Origin: Erpobdella octoculata
Taxonomy: Eukaryota > Annelida > Clitellata > Hirudinida > Erpobdellidae
Reading direction: 5' to 3'
DNA length: 64,000 nt
Assembly: GCA_963978895.1 (NCBI GenBank)
Contig: OZ022238.1
Span: 19,768,548 to 19,832,547 of the forward strand
Shown here: one piece after another, positions 1 through 13,687 of the stretch
Layout of the letters: each line of letters begins with the position of its first letter
Position numbering within the stretch: position 1 is the first letter of the stretch
The notes under the pieces: generated by a model
The model's input: only the letters and a program-made list of their open reading frames with translations
What the model was told of the DNA's origin: nothing
The model's database searches: none
Translations under genes and position numbers: made by a program

Positions 1-452
1 GCATCAGGCTTCTCTGTGCTGAAGAGTCCTACTGCAACAAAGTTGATCTTTGAATGAATTCACCGAGATGCGTCCACTGGCTCCTGCGTCAGGGAGTTCG
101 AGCTGAGAGTTACTCGATTTGTGAAAACAATGTTTTCGCTTTTCACATCTTTTAATTTTTTGTGATAAAACAAAGCCGATGTGACCTCTCAAACAATAGG
201 ATCTGTTAGTCTGCCATGTGGGTTGTTTTTGCAATACAAAAAATCCATTTCATCAATATGATCCAGTATTTTGTATTGTCTGATCAGATCGCATGTAACC
301 CTACGTTTTTCTAGCGTGGTATTTCCAAACTTCTGTTGTCTTTATAAGTATGGCAAATTTGTTGTTGTTGTAATTATTTTTGAACACCAAGATCTCGTTC
401 GACTGTCGTTACTTCTAATATTTTACTATTGTCATCTGGGTTTAACTTAGAG

Positions 453-454
<2 letters not shown>
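1..454. other. Unassigned left flank
   Basis: No gene, RNA or terminal repeat could be recognised here. A short open frame on the minus strand at 4-234 has no recognisable domain and is not supported as a gene. Part of this stretch may belong to the 5' LTR of the gypsy element that starts downstream, but no LTR start could be fixed because the 3' LTR is missing from the window. Confidence 0.5.

Positions 455-511
<57 letters not shown>
455..511. repeat. (TA)n microsatellite
   Basis: About 57 bp of perfect alternating TA. It lies about 200 bp upstream of a retrotransposon primer site. Unlike several other (TA)n tracts in the window, no hammerhead-like motif is seen beside it. Confidence 0.97.
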
Positions 512-512
<1 letters not shown>

Positions 513-719
513 GGCTTATAATCAAGGCTGATAAACCTCAGAAGATTTTATAAACTAAGAAAGAAATAAAAAAATAGAGTTGAGCGATTACATAACTTCA
601 ATCAATCTGTCTTAATTACAGTTACTAAGACACAAGTTTTTGATTAAGTGTGCATTTCTTCTAATAAATTTTGGACCATTTCTAAAGAACCTTAGTATAG
701 TTATCGATATTATAACAAC

Positions 720-737
720 TGGTGTCAGAAGTGGGAT
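720..737 (+). other. tRNA-Leu-type primer binding site of a Ty3/gypsy element
   Basis: The sequence TGGTGTCAGAAGTGGGAT starts with TGG and matches the complement of the 3' end of a eukaryotic leucine tRNA with about one mismatch (from knowledge of tRNA-Leu acceptor and T-arm sequences). It sits 8 bp before the gag start and just after an ...AACA that could be the end of the 5' LTR. A diverged copy occurs at 62643-62661 in front of a second gag gene of the same family, which supports the assignment. Confidence 0.75.
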
Positions 738-745
738 AAATAAAA

Positions 746-2014
746 ATGGTTCATCACAAATTATTGGAAGAACTCTCCCTGCTTGAGTTGAGGCGGGAAC
801 TAAAAAAACGAGAACTCAATGACAAAGGAAAAAAATCTGAACTCGCGGATCGCCTCCAAATGACATTGGAAAGCCAAGGTCTGGACGCAGACGAATTCGA
901 ATTTGATATGGATGAGGTATTAACAAATTTTCTGAACATGATGACGGAAGAAAACAGAGCAGCACAGGAGGAGAACAGAGCAGCACAAGAAGAAAACAGA
1001 GCAGCACAGGAGAAAAACAGAGCAGCGCAAAAAGAAACCAAAGCCGTTATGGAAGGAATACAAGAATTAATTCTCGAAGGTCAGCTTACATTAACACATG
1101 TGGAAAAAAGAGTTAATAACCTGGAAAAATTGGTAGAAGAGAATACCATGGAAATCGAGAGCAACTTGGAAATAAAATTGAACAATCTTATCCAACAAGG
1201 ACAAACTGGCTGCCAAGCCCAAGAAAAAAATCATTCTGTTGAGCATGCCAAGACCCCGGCATTTGATGGCACTGTGTCATGGTCCGTCTACAGAGCTCAA
1301 TTTGAAATTGCTGCCAGGAAAAATAACTGGTTAACCAGCCAGCAAAAGGTGGAAAATCTGGTATTTTCTTTTAGGGGAGAGGTTTTACAGATTCTCGAGC
1401 TTATTGCAGATAGAGATGATTACGATGCAATCGTGAAAGTTCTTGAGAGCAGATTCGGTAATCAACAGGCGCCAGAACTTTTTCGAGCTCAACTCAAGAG
1501 TCGACGCCAGAAACCCGAAGAAAGCTTGCAACAGCTGGAAGCGGATATAGAACGACTCGCCAATCTGGGATATCCCATTTGCCCTCGAAATGTCCTCAAT
1601 ACAATTATTGCGGATGGATTCATAGCGGCCTTGAAGAACTCCGACACCTAAAAAGCTCTTAGGGTCGCCCGAGTAGCTGGTTCCAGTGAGGCTTTGGCAT
1701 TTGCCTTAAATTATGAAGCCTCTGAAGAATTATCTGATAAGTCTTATCGGGAAAGAAGGGTGGAAATCAAAGAAGATGACCTGGATGATTGAGTCCAAAA
1801 AATTATGGATGAAAGGCCTAGCTGGAAAAAGAATAACAAATCACCGCGTTGCTGGAATTGCGATGGGTTGGGACATCTACAGAGAGACTGTAGATTTCAG
1901 ATGTTTAGACACGGGCAACGAAAGCAAGGGGGCTCCAAAAAGCGCGATGATGTCAGACAAGCAAAACCCATAGTGGCCCGTTCCAACAAACAAATCCAGA
2001 CTCTGTTACAATAA
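746..2014 (+). pseudogene. Gag polyprotein with SAP domain, Ty3/gypsy-type (interrupted by stops)
   Basis: Gag forms the particle and binds the RNA of an LTR retrotransposon. The first open part (746-1651, 301 codons) opens with a SAP-like helix-extension-helix domain at residues about 6-42 (LSLLELRRELKKRELNDKGK), a fold known for DNA or chromatin binding. Four tandem copies of a 7-residue EENRAAQ repeat follow at about 69-97, then a coiled-coil-like stretch and a capsid-like region from about 165. An in-frame TAA at 1649 and a TGA at about 1789 break it. The same frame continues to 2014 with a CCHC zinc knuckle, CWNCDGLGHLQRDC, encoded near 1850-1892. The start is the ATG eight bases after the primer site. 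A related gag lies at 62669. SAP domains at the start of Gag are uncommon. The gypsy-type assignment rests on the downstream pol order. Confidence 0.85.
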
Positions 2015-2034
2015 ACGATATTTTACCTTATAAA

Positions 2035-2484
2035 GTGGTACCAACTTCTATTTTGAAAAAAGGGACAAGTATATTTTTAGAGGACAGACTGGGAATAAGA
2101 AACTGTAAACTTATCATTGATACTGGAATTTCTTGTTCAATTATAAGGCCTTCTTTAGCAAAAGGAGAATTTTGCAAAGTAAAAATGACATTCGTCCCAG
2201 TAGTTGGTAAAATTCAAACTAAAATTAGGCTGGGAAATAGAACCTTTCGGCATCAGTTTTTGGTTGCCGACATAGAAGAAGAGTGTCTACTTGGGCTTGA
2301 CTTTATGAAAGCACATGGTTTAGCATTGGACTTAAAAATGGGAACATTTAAACAAGGGGATTTGGAAATACCTGTTTATTATAAAGGCGAAATGATTTCG
2401 GTGAAACGAGTATTGGTAACAAAGGGCATCGTTGTACCTGCTCAGTATTGCTCTTTGGTTTGGGCAAGAATAGAAAACGATTAG
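2035..2484 (+). pseudogene. Retropepsin (protease) region of gypsy pol
   Basis: Aspartic protease that would cleave the Gag-Pol polyprotein. The active-site motif LIIDTGISCSIIR is at residues about 27-40, and the family's second motif (GLDFM, preceded by CLLG) is at about 82-90. The length, about 150 codons, fits a retropepsin unit. It lies in a different frame from gag, as expected for a frameshifted pol. It ends at a TAG, and the linker to the reverse transcriptase (2485-2862) carries more stops, so the element is dead. Confidence 0.85.
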
Positions 2485-2862
2485 AACTCAAGAGTTGTTG
2501 GGTTCATCGAGCCCCTGAACGGAGTTGAAAAACATGGATTATTAATCGGAAAAACACTGGTACGAACGAAGTCAGGAAGCTACGTGCCAGTCAGAGTTAT
2601 GAATGTGACAGAATGCGACAAGCGACTAACAAAATGTGACGAAATTGCGGTATGCAGCCCAGTCGACCACATATTGGCATGTAACACGGTGATTGGTAGA
2701 AATAATAATAAAAAAAAGAATGAAGTACTTGCAAATTCAGGCACTGCTTGAAACCGCTAAAACTTCACTAAAAGCAATAGACTATGTCAAAGCGGAAAAG
2801 TTGATTGAAGAGTATTGTGATATAATAGCTATTGACTGGCAAAGCGAGAGGAAACTAGAAAG

Positions 2863-3607
2863 ATGCTGGAAAAGATGAAGAAACAAGGATTTATTGAACC
2901 ATCCAATAGTCCATGGAGTTTACCGGTAGTACGTGTTAGGAAAAAGGATAATTCGCTACGTTTTTGTGTCGACTACAGAATGTTAAACGAGGTCACACAA
3001 AAATATAGTTACCCTCTGCCCAGAATCGATAACACCATCGATACACTTGCGGGATCTCGAATGTTTTCTACTTTAGATCTTAAGAGCGGATATTGGCAGG
3101 TGGGAATACATCCCCAGGATCGCGAGAAAACTGCCTTTTCAATAGATGAAGGATTCTGGCAATTTACAGTGATGCCATTTGGCTTGTGCAACGCACCAGC
3201 AACTTTCGAGCGACTTATGGAGTATGTGTTACAAGGATTAAATTGGAGAACGTTTATTTGGACGACATTATTGTTGTTGGAAAGACGTTTGAAGAGCATC
3301 TACACAATCTTGGAGAAGTTTTCTAAAGGATCCGGATGCTGGTATGAAGCTGAATCCGGCAAAGTGTGCACTTTTCAAAAGCAAGGTGAAATATCTTGGT
3401 CATATAGTTTCTGCCAAAGGGGTAGGAACCGATCCTGAGAAAATTGAAGCGGTTAACCATTGGCCTGTTCCGAGAAATTCTCAAGAATTAAGAAGCTTTC
3501 TTGGTTTGTGCACATATTATCGACGATTTGTAGCCAACTTTTCCAGCATTGCAAAGGAATTATATAAGCTTACAGAAAAGAATGCACCGTTTGATTGGTC
3601 AGGGTCA
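2863..3607 (+). pseudogene. Gypsy reverse transcriptase, frameshifted and truncated
   Basis: RNA-dependent DNA polymerase of the same element. Motifs in order: a finger region with SPWSLPVVRVRKKD and FCVDYRMLN, then STLDLKSGYWQV with the first catalytic aspartate, then FTVMPFGLCNAPATFERLM. A frameshift near 3240 moves the catalytic YLDD motif into another frame at about 3255-3266. From 3344 a third frame carries the connection region (KYLGHIVSAKGV, RSFLGLCTYYRRFV). Coding similarity stops at about 3607, where a ~150-bp tandem array begins. RNase H and integrase are missing here. A gypsy-type integrase relic exists on the minus strand at 56852-57413, but nothing links the two. Confidence 0.9.
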
Positions 3608-4650
3608 GGGGTGGAAAATAAGGTTATTTGTTTTTTTAAATTACTGCTACTTAAAAACAGTAAGTGCTACAGATGTAAAAATTAGTATTTAGTATAAACT
3701 CAATAAATAAAAATAGACGCGTTTCACCATTTTTGAAAATTTGGTTTTCGGGACTTGAGGTGGAAAATAAGGTTATTTGTTTTTTAGAATAACTGCTACA
3801 TAAAAAAAACTGTAAGTGCTACTGATGTAAAAATTAGTATTTAGTATTTACTCAAAAAATAAAAATATACGTCTTTTACCAGTTTTTGAATATTTGGTTT
3901 CCAGGACCTCTAATGTGGGGTAAAAAAAACTAAATATGTAAAAGTTTTAAAATAATTTTTTCTAAAACAAGGCATATCTCAAAAACCAAAAATGAGAAAA
4001 TTTTGAAATTTGGTATCTAGATTTTTCTTAAAAAATTAAAAACACGTGCTTCACTATTTTAAAAAATTTTTAGGACCTAAAATGTGAGGTGGAAAATAGG
4101 GTTGTTTGTTTTTTAGAATAACTGCTACTCAAAAACTGTAAGTACTACACATGTGAAACTTAGTAGAAAAAATAAAGATATACATATTTTATCAATTTTT
4201 GATAATTTGGTTTCCAGGACCTCAAATGTGGGGTGCAAATAAGAATTTGATTAAAAATTCCAAAACTAAAAATGTTAAAGTTTCGCAATTTAGTACCAAG
4301 ATTGTTTTTACAAAGTAACAAATTAAATGTTTTATTAATTTTTAAAAATTTGGTTTCCAGGATTTCAAATGTGGAAGGGAAATAGGGTTATATTTTTTGT
4401 CAAATAACTGCGACTCTGAAACTGAAAATACTACAGATATACAAATTATTAACTAGATACTACTTAGAAGATAAAGTTACAAATGTTTTACCATATTTTT
4501 TGTTCTGGATTCCAGGACTACAAATGTAAAGCAGAAAAAATAATTATATTTGCTTGAAAACTCAATAACTGAAAATGTAAAAACATTAAAATTAAGTATT
4601 AAGGTTTTTTTTCACAAAATTATTTATTATTTTTTTGAGAAATTAGTTTT
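3608..4650 (+). repeat. Tandem array of a diverged ~150-bp unit
   Basis: About seven imperfect units. Each has a recurring block resembling GGTGGAAAATAGGGTTATTTG, then AACTGCTACT, AAAACTGTAAGTGCTACAG, AAAATTAGTATTTAG and TTTGGTTTCCAGGACCTC. Block starts fall near 3611, 3759, 3914, 4088, 4231, 4373 and 4527. The same unit forms a cleaner array inside a Helitron at about 36227-37085, so this is probably an internal piece of a related Helitron that truncates the gypsy element. Confidence 0.85.
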
Positions 4651-4659
4651 CAAGTAACG

Positions 4660-5413
<754 letters not shown>

Positions 5414-5425
5414 CAGAACTCATAA

Positions 5426-5785
5426 AAATAATTTAAAATTACAGCTAAAACGAAAATATATAAAGTGGTGTGGCGAGACATATCAGATATGTTTACACAT
5501 CAATCGAGGTCAAAGTACAAAGAAGAGTAAAAGAAAAATATGAAAACCGCTAAAAACAAATTTTTTTGTGTGCTTCAGATTAAATGAATAAACAAAAAAT
5601 TAGAAAAAATTAAAAATTACATGTGCTAAACTATACAACCAAATTAAGTACTAAAATATAACTATTAAAAGAGAGTTACTAATAAAAGCAAGGAGCATAA
5701 AATAATAAAATAAGAATTTAAAGCTACAATTCAAAGATAATAGGATATCGATCAAATTGAGAGTTTAATTAAAAGTTGAAAATGA
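5426..5785. other. AT-rich stretch, probably 5' region of the Penelope-like unit
   Basis: No gene seen. The part next to the hammerhead (about 5426-5530) loosely resembles the AT-rich lead-in of the unit at 24443. The rest is featureless. Confidence 0.35.
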
Positions 5786-5923
5786 TCAACGTCTACGTAT
5801 AGTAATATTGCAGTTATCGATCAAATGCGAACACATCGCACCGGTGCCATCATCATCACGCAGGTCAGCAGTCTCTACATCCTTGTCGTTGACTTTCTGC
5901 GTGACCGTCTCTTCCTCAAAGTA
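5786..5923 (-). CDS. Candidate terminal exon of an unknown host gene
   Basis: On the minus strand an AG acceptor (...ATCTGGTAG) is followed by a 45-codon open frame starting YFEEETVTQKVNDKDVE and ending in TGA at 5788-5786. The stretch is richer in GC than its surroundings and has a coding-like, acidic amino-acid mix. I do not recognise the product, and no partner exon was found. It could be a chance open frame. Confidence 0.35.
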   Translation of the reverse strand, partial: YFEEETVTQKVNDKDVETADLRDDDGTGAMCSHLIDNCNITIRRR

Positions 5924-7379
<1,456 letters not shown>

Positions 7380-7860
7380 TGAAAAGCTAACCAATCTAAT
7401 TTTCTACTATTATCCAGCGCACTCATCAGAAAGAAACGCAATACTCTGATTGATCTATATGACAAAAACAATAAGAAACCGTCTGATAAATTCGCTGCAA
7501 CACTTTCTCAGTTATTTTATGTCACCAACGTTAATGGAAAATGGAAAAGCATGGAAGATAAAGAACTATACCAAAAGCAAGTTAAGAATGGAAGAAAGAT
7601 CGGTTATTCAATGATCAAACAAGCCCCTTTGGAATCAATCCACCCTAGAAAACGAATCCGACTATCAAACACTTTACCTCAAGTCAGCTCATACAGGATG
7701 ATATCTTGAGCAAAAGACTTTCAGAAGCCACAATATATTGGTTGTCAGCACCATGTACTGGATTTCCTTTTGAAGCGTGTCATGAATTTTGTTGTTCAAA
7801 AGCCAACGGGCAAACCAGAACACAACTACTCCTTCATTGACACATTAACAGAAAACTATC
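7380..7860 (+). pseudogene. Decayed transposase-like or element-associated coding fragment
   Basis: Several short plus-strand segments read as protein in changing frames. The clearest, at 7725-7859, contains YIGCQHHVLDFLLKRVM followed by a segment with PEHNYSFIDTLTEN. A CQHH-x-LD block of this kind is familiar from multi-copy element proteins of invertebrates, but I cannot name the superfamily. The region begins near a segment with NRKKRNTLIDLYDKNNKKP and has stops and frameshifts, so it is a relic. Confidence 0.45.
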
Positions 7861-8043
7861 TCTCTTCAGGCTGACTACCTTTGAAAAAAAAAACAAAAAT
7901 GAAATTTATATTCTTAAATTACACACAAAATTTTTTTGATTGCAAGTGGTTTCATCAAGATTTTTTTTTGTCATAACATACATACATACATTTTTTTGGT
8001 CTCGGAATCTGGCAGTTTGGTGGATACTACAATTACTACATGC

Positions 8044-8213
8044 TCAAGTTCCGGCGTTTGAAAGACAGTTTCTCCTATTGTTACAGTTGCTTGACGGTTT
8101 CAAAATGACTTCTTGTTTCTGGTACTTTGAAGATTTGCTGGTTATCTGGTTCTGGTCGAAAACGGCATGTGATACACACATTTCGTCAGGGGCGGCCGTC
8201 CGATCCTCGTTAC
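8044..8213 (-). CDS. Weak candidate terminal exon, unknown product
   Basis: On the minus strand an AG acceptor (CCCTCAGTAG) is followed by a 55-codon open frame beginning NEDRTAAPDEMCVSHAVFD and ending in a TGA at 8046-8044. Codon and residue composition look coding-like, but no domain is recognised and no neighbouring exon was found. It may be chance. Confidence 0.27.
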
Positions 8214-9298
8214 CTACTGAGGGCTATCGCGGCAATTGCACAAGTGCTTCTAACAATAATCACAGCTGCGTATTAAGCTTTATCTTCTCTGATACTAAGT
8301 CAACAGTTTATTATTTGTTTTTTTTCAATTTTTAACTGTACTAGTTTTAAGCAAATAAATAATGATAACACATAGACCGTCTTTATGATTTTTTAAAGCA
8401 ATTTACAAGTATTTACACAAATATACACATGTACACAACATTCCAGCAAACTCTGGCAATAGTTAAGGTCTTTTTTTCTTGACCGTTTTTGAAGTTTTTG
8501 TCTTTTGTTTGTGTTTTCTTTACTTTCAAAGTTTCCTTTACCAGTCAGTTTTTTAACAAGATTTTTAGCAACACAGTTGAAAAAAACGGTATAAGTACTA
8601 TGAGCGCTTTGAAATCATGTCCTTTAAAGCAATAGTTGTCCACTGCTAGCTGAAAACCGTCTTCCACAGCTCTATTATTTTTTCAAAAAAAAGCTGCTGG
8701 TTGGGATGATAGTTGAGCTTATTTTAAAATACAAATATTGACTTCAGATAAAGTGTTTTTAGAAAAGAAAAATGTAAAACACTGAGTATTTGTAATCTTT
8801 AATAATAATATTTGATCGAAAAAATAAGCCAAAATTTGTAAAAAGATAAAACAAGTTTAACTATTTCTTTAGTTTAGTTGAAACTTTGTTTTACATTAGC
8901 TGCAACTAATAGTTCAACTAAGTTTATTTAGTTAAAAGTTAGTAAAAGTATAACTATTAGTTTGTGCCCATCTTTAGTTTTAAGCATAAATTTTTTAATT
9001 TACTGAAAACTTCGATAATCCTACACATTCCATTCTATTATTTTTATTCGATGCAAAGGGCTGCTTATCTATCACAGAAATTTGATTTCCAAATTTATCG
9101 AAGCTCCGTAGTCGTAGTTAGAATTTTTTAAAATGAAAACATTTAAATTCTAATATCATGTATACCATTACACTTGGTATAGGACAGAGTTTGAAAGTTT
9201 TTCTCAGTATCAGACTCATATAGCTGTAAAACGGTTTTAGGTGGAATTACCAAAAGTGTGGCATAAGTCCGCGATCTTGAATTTTCAAAATGGCGACC
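8214..9298. other. No recognisable feature
   Basis: AT-rich sequence without convincing coding potential. Poly-A and poly-T runs are frequent. I see no RNA gene or terminal repeats. Confidence 0.45.
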
Positions 9299-9584
<286 letters not shown>

Positions 9585-9887
9585 GGATCGATTAGAAGCG
9601 CCAGTTGCTAAGCTTCAGAGGTGCCGGGAACGACTCGTGCATATGGGATGACACAGTGTTACCTGCCACCCACACGTGTCTCCGAAATCGGAATGTGCCG
9701 AACCCTATTACACCCTAGTCGTGAAACTGGTACTCATTTATCGACCAGTGAAGGATGAAAGGCTGAGTTGGCCTGAGCAGTGTGAGTGAATTCCTTGCTC
9801 AACGGAATTACGCCTCGCCGTGACTCAGATTTGAACCCACGATGGCAGGATGATAGCATAACAGCTTTCACCACTGTGCTACGACGA
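9585..9887 (-). mobile_element. tRNA-derived SINE, near complete
   Basis: Reading the minus strand from 9887: a pol III A box (TAGCACAGTGGTG, complement of 9869-9881) and a B box (GGTTCAAATC, complement of 9828-9837) form a tRNA-like head. A conserved body follows with GAGCAAGGAATTCACTC, then GCTCAGGCCAACTCAG and GATAAATGAGTACCAG, a type of central domain shared by several metazoan SINE families. The element ends at the (TTA)n tail. Copies occur at 21983 and, with a different tRNA head, at 45438. No intact tRNA fold is present, so it is not a tRNA gene. Confidence 0.88.
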
Positions 9888-10079
9888 TTATTATAATTTT
9901 TTTTTCAATCAGACGACATTAATATACTTAATTGGTGTACAGAACTTTAATTTTTAGAGGTATCGTTTTGTTTATGATAGTTATGAGACAAATAAAATCT
10001 AATATAGCCGACAAAATCCAAAATGGCGCCGAAAAAAAAAATAATGTTGTCAGTAAAGTATCTACAGATCTGAAAAAAC
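9888..10079. other. Lead-in to the complex satellite
   Basis: AT-rich. It contains AAAATGGCGCC near 10020 but no recognisable gene. The satellite motifs start at about 10080. Confidence 0.4.
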
Positions 10080-13000
10080 TCACGTTGATAGATTATGAGA
10101 CGCTGAACACGGTTTGTTAGAGCACTTTTTTGTTAAAATGTTTAAATAAAAAGTTATTAGCCGCGAAAGTTTAACGCTTTGCGGATATATGTAATGCATC
10201 CAACGTCATCTTTCAATATAAACAAGTTGAAAATAAATAAATCACCGAAGTAGTAGTCGGCGGGATTTTTCCAATTTTTATTATTATTAACGACAATTTA
10301 CTATTTTGCAATTATTGTTCTTTTTATTTTAATTATTAATTATATTATTAATAACGAAAATTAACTAATTTGCTAATATTATTCCTATTATTGGAAAGAT
10401 CTACGCTTTGCGGATATATTTAATGAAATTTTTATTAACGACACTTTACTATTTTGCAATTATTATATCTCTCATTTTAATTATTAATAATATTATTACG
10501 AAAATTAACTAATTTGCTAATAATATTCCTATTATTGGAAAGTTCGACGCTTTGCGGATATATTTTGAGCATACGTCATAACTCATTATAAACAAGTTGA
10601 AAATAAATAAGTCACCGAAGTAGTCCATCGGCGGGTTTTCCCAATATCAGCCATTAAAGTTTGGGTTGTTTCTTAGGCTTTCTTTCCACTCTCACCTAAA
10701 TATGTTGGTATTTTCGTAGGCTCTTTTTTTCGATACTATCCATTTAATATTGTGTTTTTCGTAGGCGGTTTTTTCACTATCACACAATAAATGTTGTTTT
10801 TTTCGTAGGCTGTTTTTCCCGATCACATCCAATAAATATTGTGTTTTTCGTATTCGGTTTTTTTAGTATCACACAATAAATGTGGTTTTTTTGTAGGCTG
10901 TTTTTTCCAATATCGCCCATTTAAGGTTTTTTTCGTACGCAGTTTTTCCAAAATCATCCAATCAAATAGAAGACTATTCCAAAACGTTTTCAAGTGAAAA
11001 TTCATCTGCTACTGGCTGAAATAGTCACATGCTTCGCTTGCGAAGCGTGCGTAAAGTAATTACTATATAAGCGCATTGGTGTTGTTTTTGAGCTTAAAGT
11101 GCTATATTTGAGTGCGACTACCTTTACTATTAATATGTAAAAACCCAGGCGCTTCCCGCGCGATGCATGCGTCAAGTGTTGGAAAGTTAGACGCTCTGCG
11201 TATACTTTTATTAATAAATGTAGTTTTTTTCGTAGGCAGTTTTTCCAAAATCACCCAATCAAATAGAAGATTTTGTAGGCAGTTTTTTCCAAAATCATCC
11301 AATCAAATAGAATACTATTCCAAAACGTTTTCAAGTGAAATTTCATCTGCTACTGTCTAAAATAGTCACGTGCGTAAAGTTATTACTATATAAGCGCATT
11401 GGTGTTGTTTTTGTGCTTAGAGTGCTATTTGAGTGCGACTACCATTACTATTAATATGTAAAAACTCACACAAGTGCTGGTTCCCTAATATAAAAGCGCA
11501 ATGATGTATTATGTATTATGTCACCCGATTGCCATCGGCAAGTCTAAAAAAACTCACGTTGATAGATTATGAGACGCTGAACACGGTTTGTTAGGGCAAT
11601 TTTTTTTTAAATTGTTTAAATAAAAAGTTATTAGCCGCGAAAGTTCAACGCTTTGCGGATATATATAATGCATTGAACGTCATCTTTTAATATAAACAAG
11701 TTGAAAATAAACAAATCTCCGAAGTACGCCGGCGGTTTTTCCAATAATTTTGAGCGTACTTCATCAAACAATATAAACAAGTTAAAAAGTATTATTAACG
11801 ACAATTTACTAATTTGCAATTATTATTCCTCTTATTTTAATTACTAATAATATTATTATTAACGAAAATTAACTAGGTTGCTAATATTATTCCTATTATT
11901 GGCTGTTTTTCCCAATATCGCCCATTAAAGGTTTTTTCGTAGGCAGTTTTTCCAAAATTATACAATCAAAGAGAAGACTATTCCAAAACGTGTTCATGTG
12001 AAAAATCATCCGCTACTGGCTATAATAGTCACACGCTTCGCTTGCGAAACGTGCGTAAAGTTATTACTATAATAACGCATTGGTGTTGTTTTTGAGCTTA
12101 TAGTGCAATTTGAGTGCGACTACTTTTACTATTAATATGTAAAAACTCACACGCTTCGCGCGCGAAGCGTGCGTCGAGTGCTGGTCCCTACTATAAAAGC
12201 GCAATGATGTATTATGTATGTCACCCGATTAGCATCTGCAGGTCTGAAATAACTCACGTTGATAGATTATGAGACGCTGAACAAGGTTTGTTAGAGCACT
12301 TTTTTGTTAAAATGTTTAAATAAAAAGTTATTAGCCGCGAAATTTTAACGCTTTGCGGATATATATAATGCATTGTACAAGTGTTTATAAACAAGTTGAA
12401 AATTAATAAATCACTTGATAGATTATGAGACGCTGAACACGGTTTGTTAGGGCACTTTTTTTGTTCAAATGTTTAAATAAAAAGTTATTAGCCGCGAAAG
12501 TTTAACGCTATGCGGATATATATAATGCATCGAACGTCATCGCTAAATATAAACAAGTTGAAAATAAATAAATCACCGAAGTAGTAGTCGGCGGGTTTTT
12601 CCCAATTTTAAACAAGTTGTAAATTATTATTAACGACAATTTACTATTTTGCAATTATTATTCCTCTTATTTTAATTATTAATAATATTATTAATAACGA
12701 AGATTAACTATTTTGATAATATTATTCCTATTATTGGAAAGTTCGACGCTTTGCGGATATATTAAATGAAATTATTATTAACGACATTTTTCTATTTTGC
12801 AATTATTATTCCACTTATTTTAATTATTGATAATATTATTATTAAACTTATTTTAATTATTAATAATATTATTATTAACGAAGGTTAACTATTTTGCTAA
12901 TATTATTCCTATTATTGGAAAGTTCGACGCTTTGCGGATATATTTTGAGCATACGTCATAACTCAATATAAACAAGTTGAAAATAAATAAATCACCAAAG

Positions 13001-13507
13001 TAGTACATCGGCGGGTTTTCCCAATATCAGCCATTGAAGGTTGGGGTTTTTTGTAGGCTGATTTTTTCATTATCAGCCATTAAAGTTTGGGTTTTTTCTT
13101 AGGCTTTTTTTCACTATCTCTCAAAATATGTTGTTTTTCTGTAGGTTGTTTTTTCGATACTATCCATTAAATCTTGTGTTTTTCGTAGGCGGTTTTTTCA
13201 CTATCACCCATTAAGTGTGGTTTTTTCGTAGGATATAGCACATTTAAGATTTATTTTGTAGGTAGGCACTTTCTCCAAAATCATTTAATCATAGAAGACT
13301 ATTCCAATACGTTTTCAAGTGAAAAATCATATGCTACTGGCTGAAATAGTCACATGCTTAGCTTGCGAAGGGTGCGTATAGTTATTACTATATAAGCGCA
13401 TTGGTGTTGTTTTTGAGCTTAAAGTGCTATTTGAGTGCAACTTCCTTTACTATTAATATGTAAAAACTCACACGCTTCGCGCGCGAATCGTGCGTCAAGT
13501 GCTGGTT
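10080..13507. repeat. Complex tandem satellite with internal sub-repeats
   Basis: The phrase GATAGATTATGAGACGCTGA recurs at about 10088, 11562, 12259 and 12419. It is always followed by the same modules: GCCGCGAAAGTTTAACGC with TTTGCGGATATAT; AAACAAGTTGAAAATAAATAA with ATCACCGAAGTAG; an AT-rich ATTATTAACGACAATTTACT block; a run of ~55-bp sub-repeats built on TTTTTCGTAGGCTGTTTTTT; then CTGCTACTGGCTGAAATAG and a palindromic CACGCTTCGCGCG-type module. Unit lengths vary (about 1.47, 0.70, 0.16 and 1.1 kb) through deletion. No open frame is conserved. Confidence 0.9.
12150..12171. repeat. 22-bp perfect palindrome in the satellite
   Basis: Each arm reads CACGCTTCGCG, and the dyad centre lies between 12160 and 12161. 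Diverged copies appear at about 11030-11050, 11147-11171, 12035-12053, 13356-13374 and 13471-13492, so the palindrome is part of each satellite unit. It is one of the few CpG-rich sites in this AT-rich array. Confidence 0.9.
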
Positions 13508-13687
13508 AATAATAAACTGGTATGACTTCACCAGAAGCACTTCATTTGCAGATATAATGCCTATAAATTATTTGTTGTGACAATCTGAGACTGAATGTAA
13601 TGTGTGACAATATATAACACATAAGAAGTTCTCCTTTTGCACACAAACACCGGTCGGTGTCACATTTACCATCACATTTGCACAAAA

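Noticed and set aside
4..234. 76-codon minus-strand open frame
   Set aside because: No domain, no splice context and ordinary composition for chance frames.
746..3607. Intact endogenous retrovirus or domesticated gag
   Set aside because: In-frame stops in gag, frame changes in pol, a split catalytic site and loss of RNase H, integrase and 3' LTR show a dead gypsy-type element. No envelope gene is seen.
7390..7435. Another hammerhead (CTGATGAGTGCGC on the minus strand)
   Set aside because: CUGAUGAG is present, but GAAAC and the pairing helices are missing.
7940..8335. 131-codon plus-strand open frame
   Set aside because: Phe/Leu-rich reading of T-rich DNA with no recognisable domain. The minus strand at 8044-8213 looks slightly more coding-like.
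9828..9887. tRNA gene on the minus strand
   Set aside because: A and B boxes are present but a full tRNA cloverleaf and acceptor stem are not; it is the head of a SINE. The same holds at 45444-45510.
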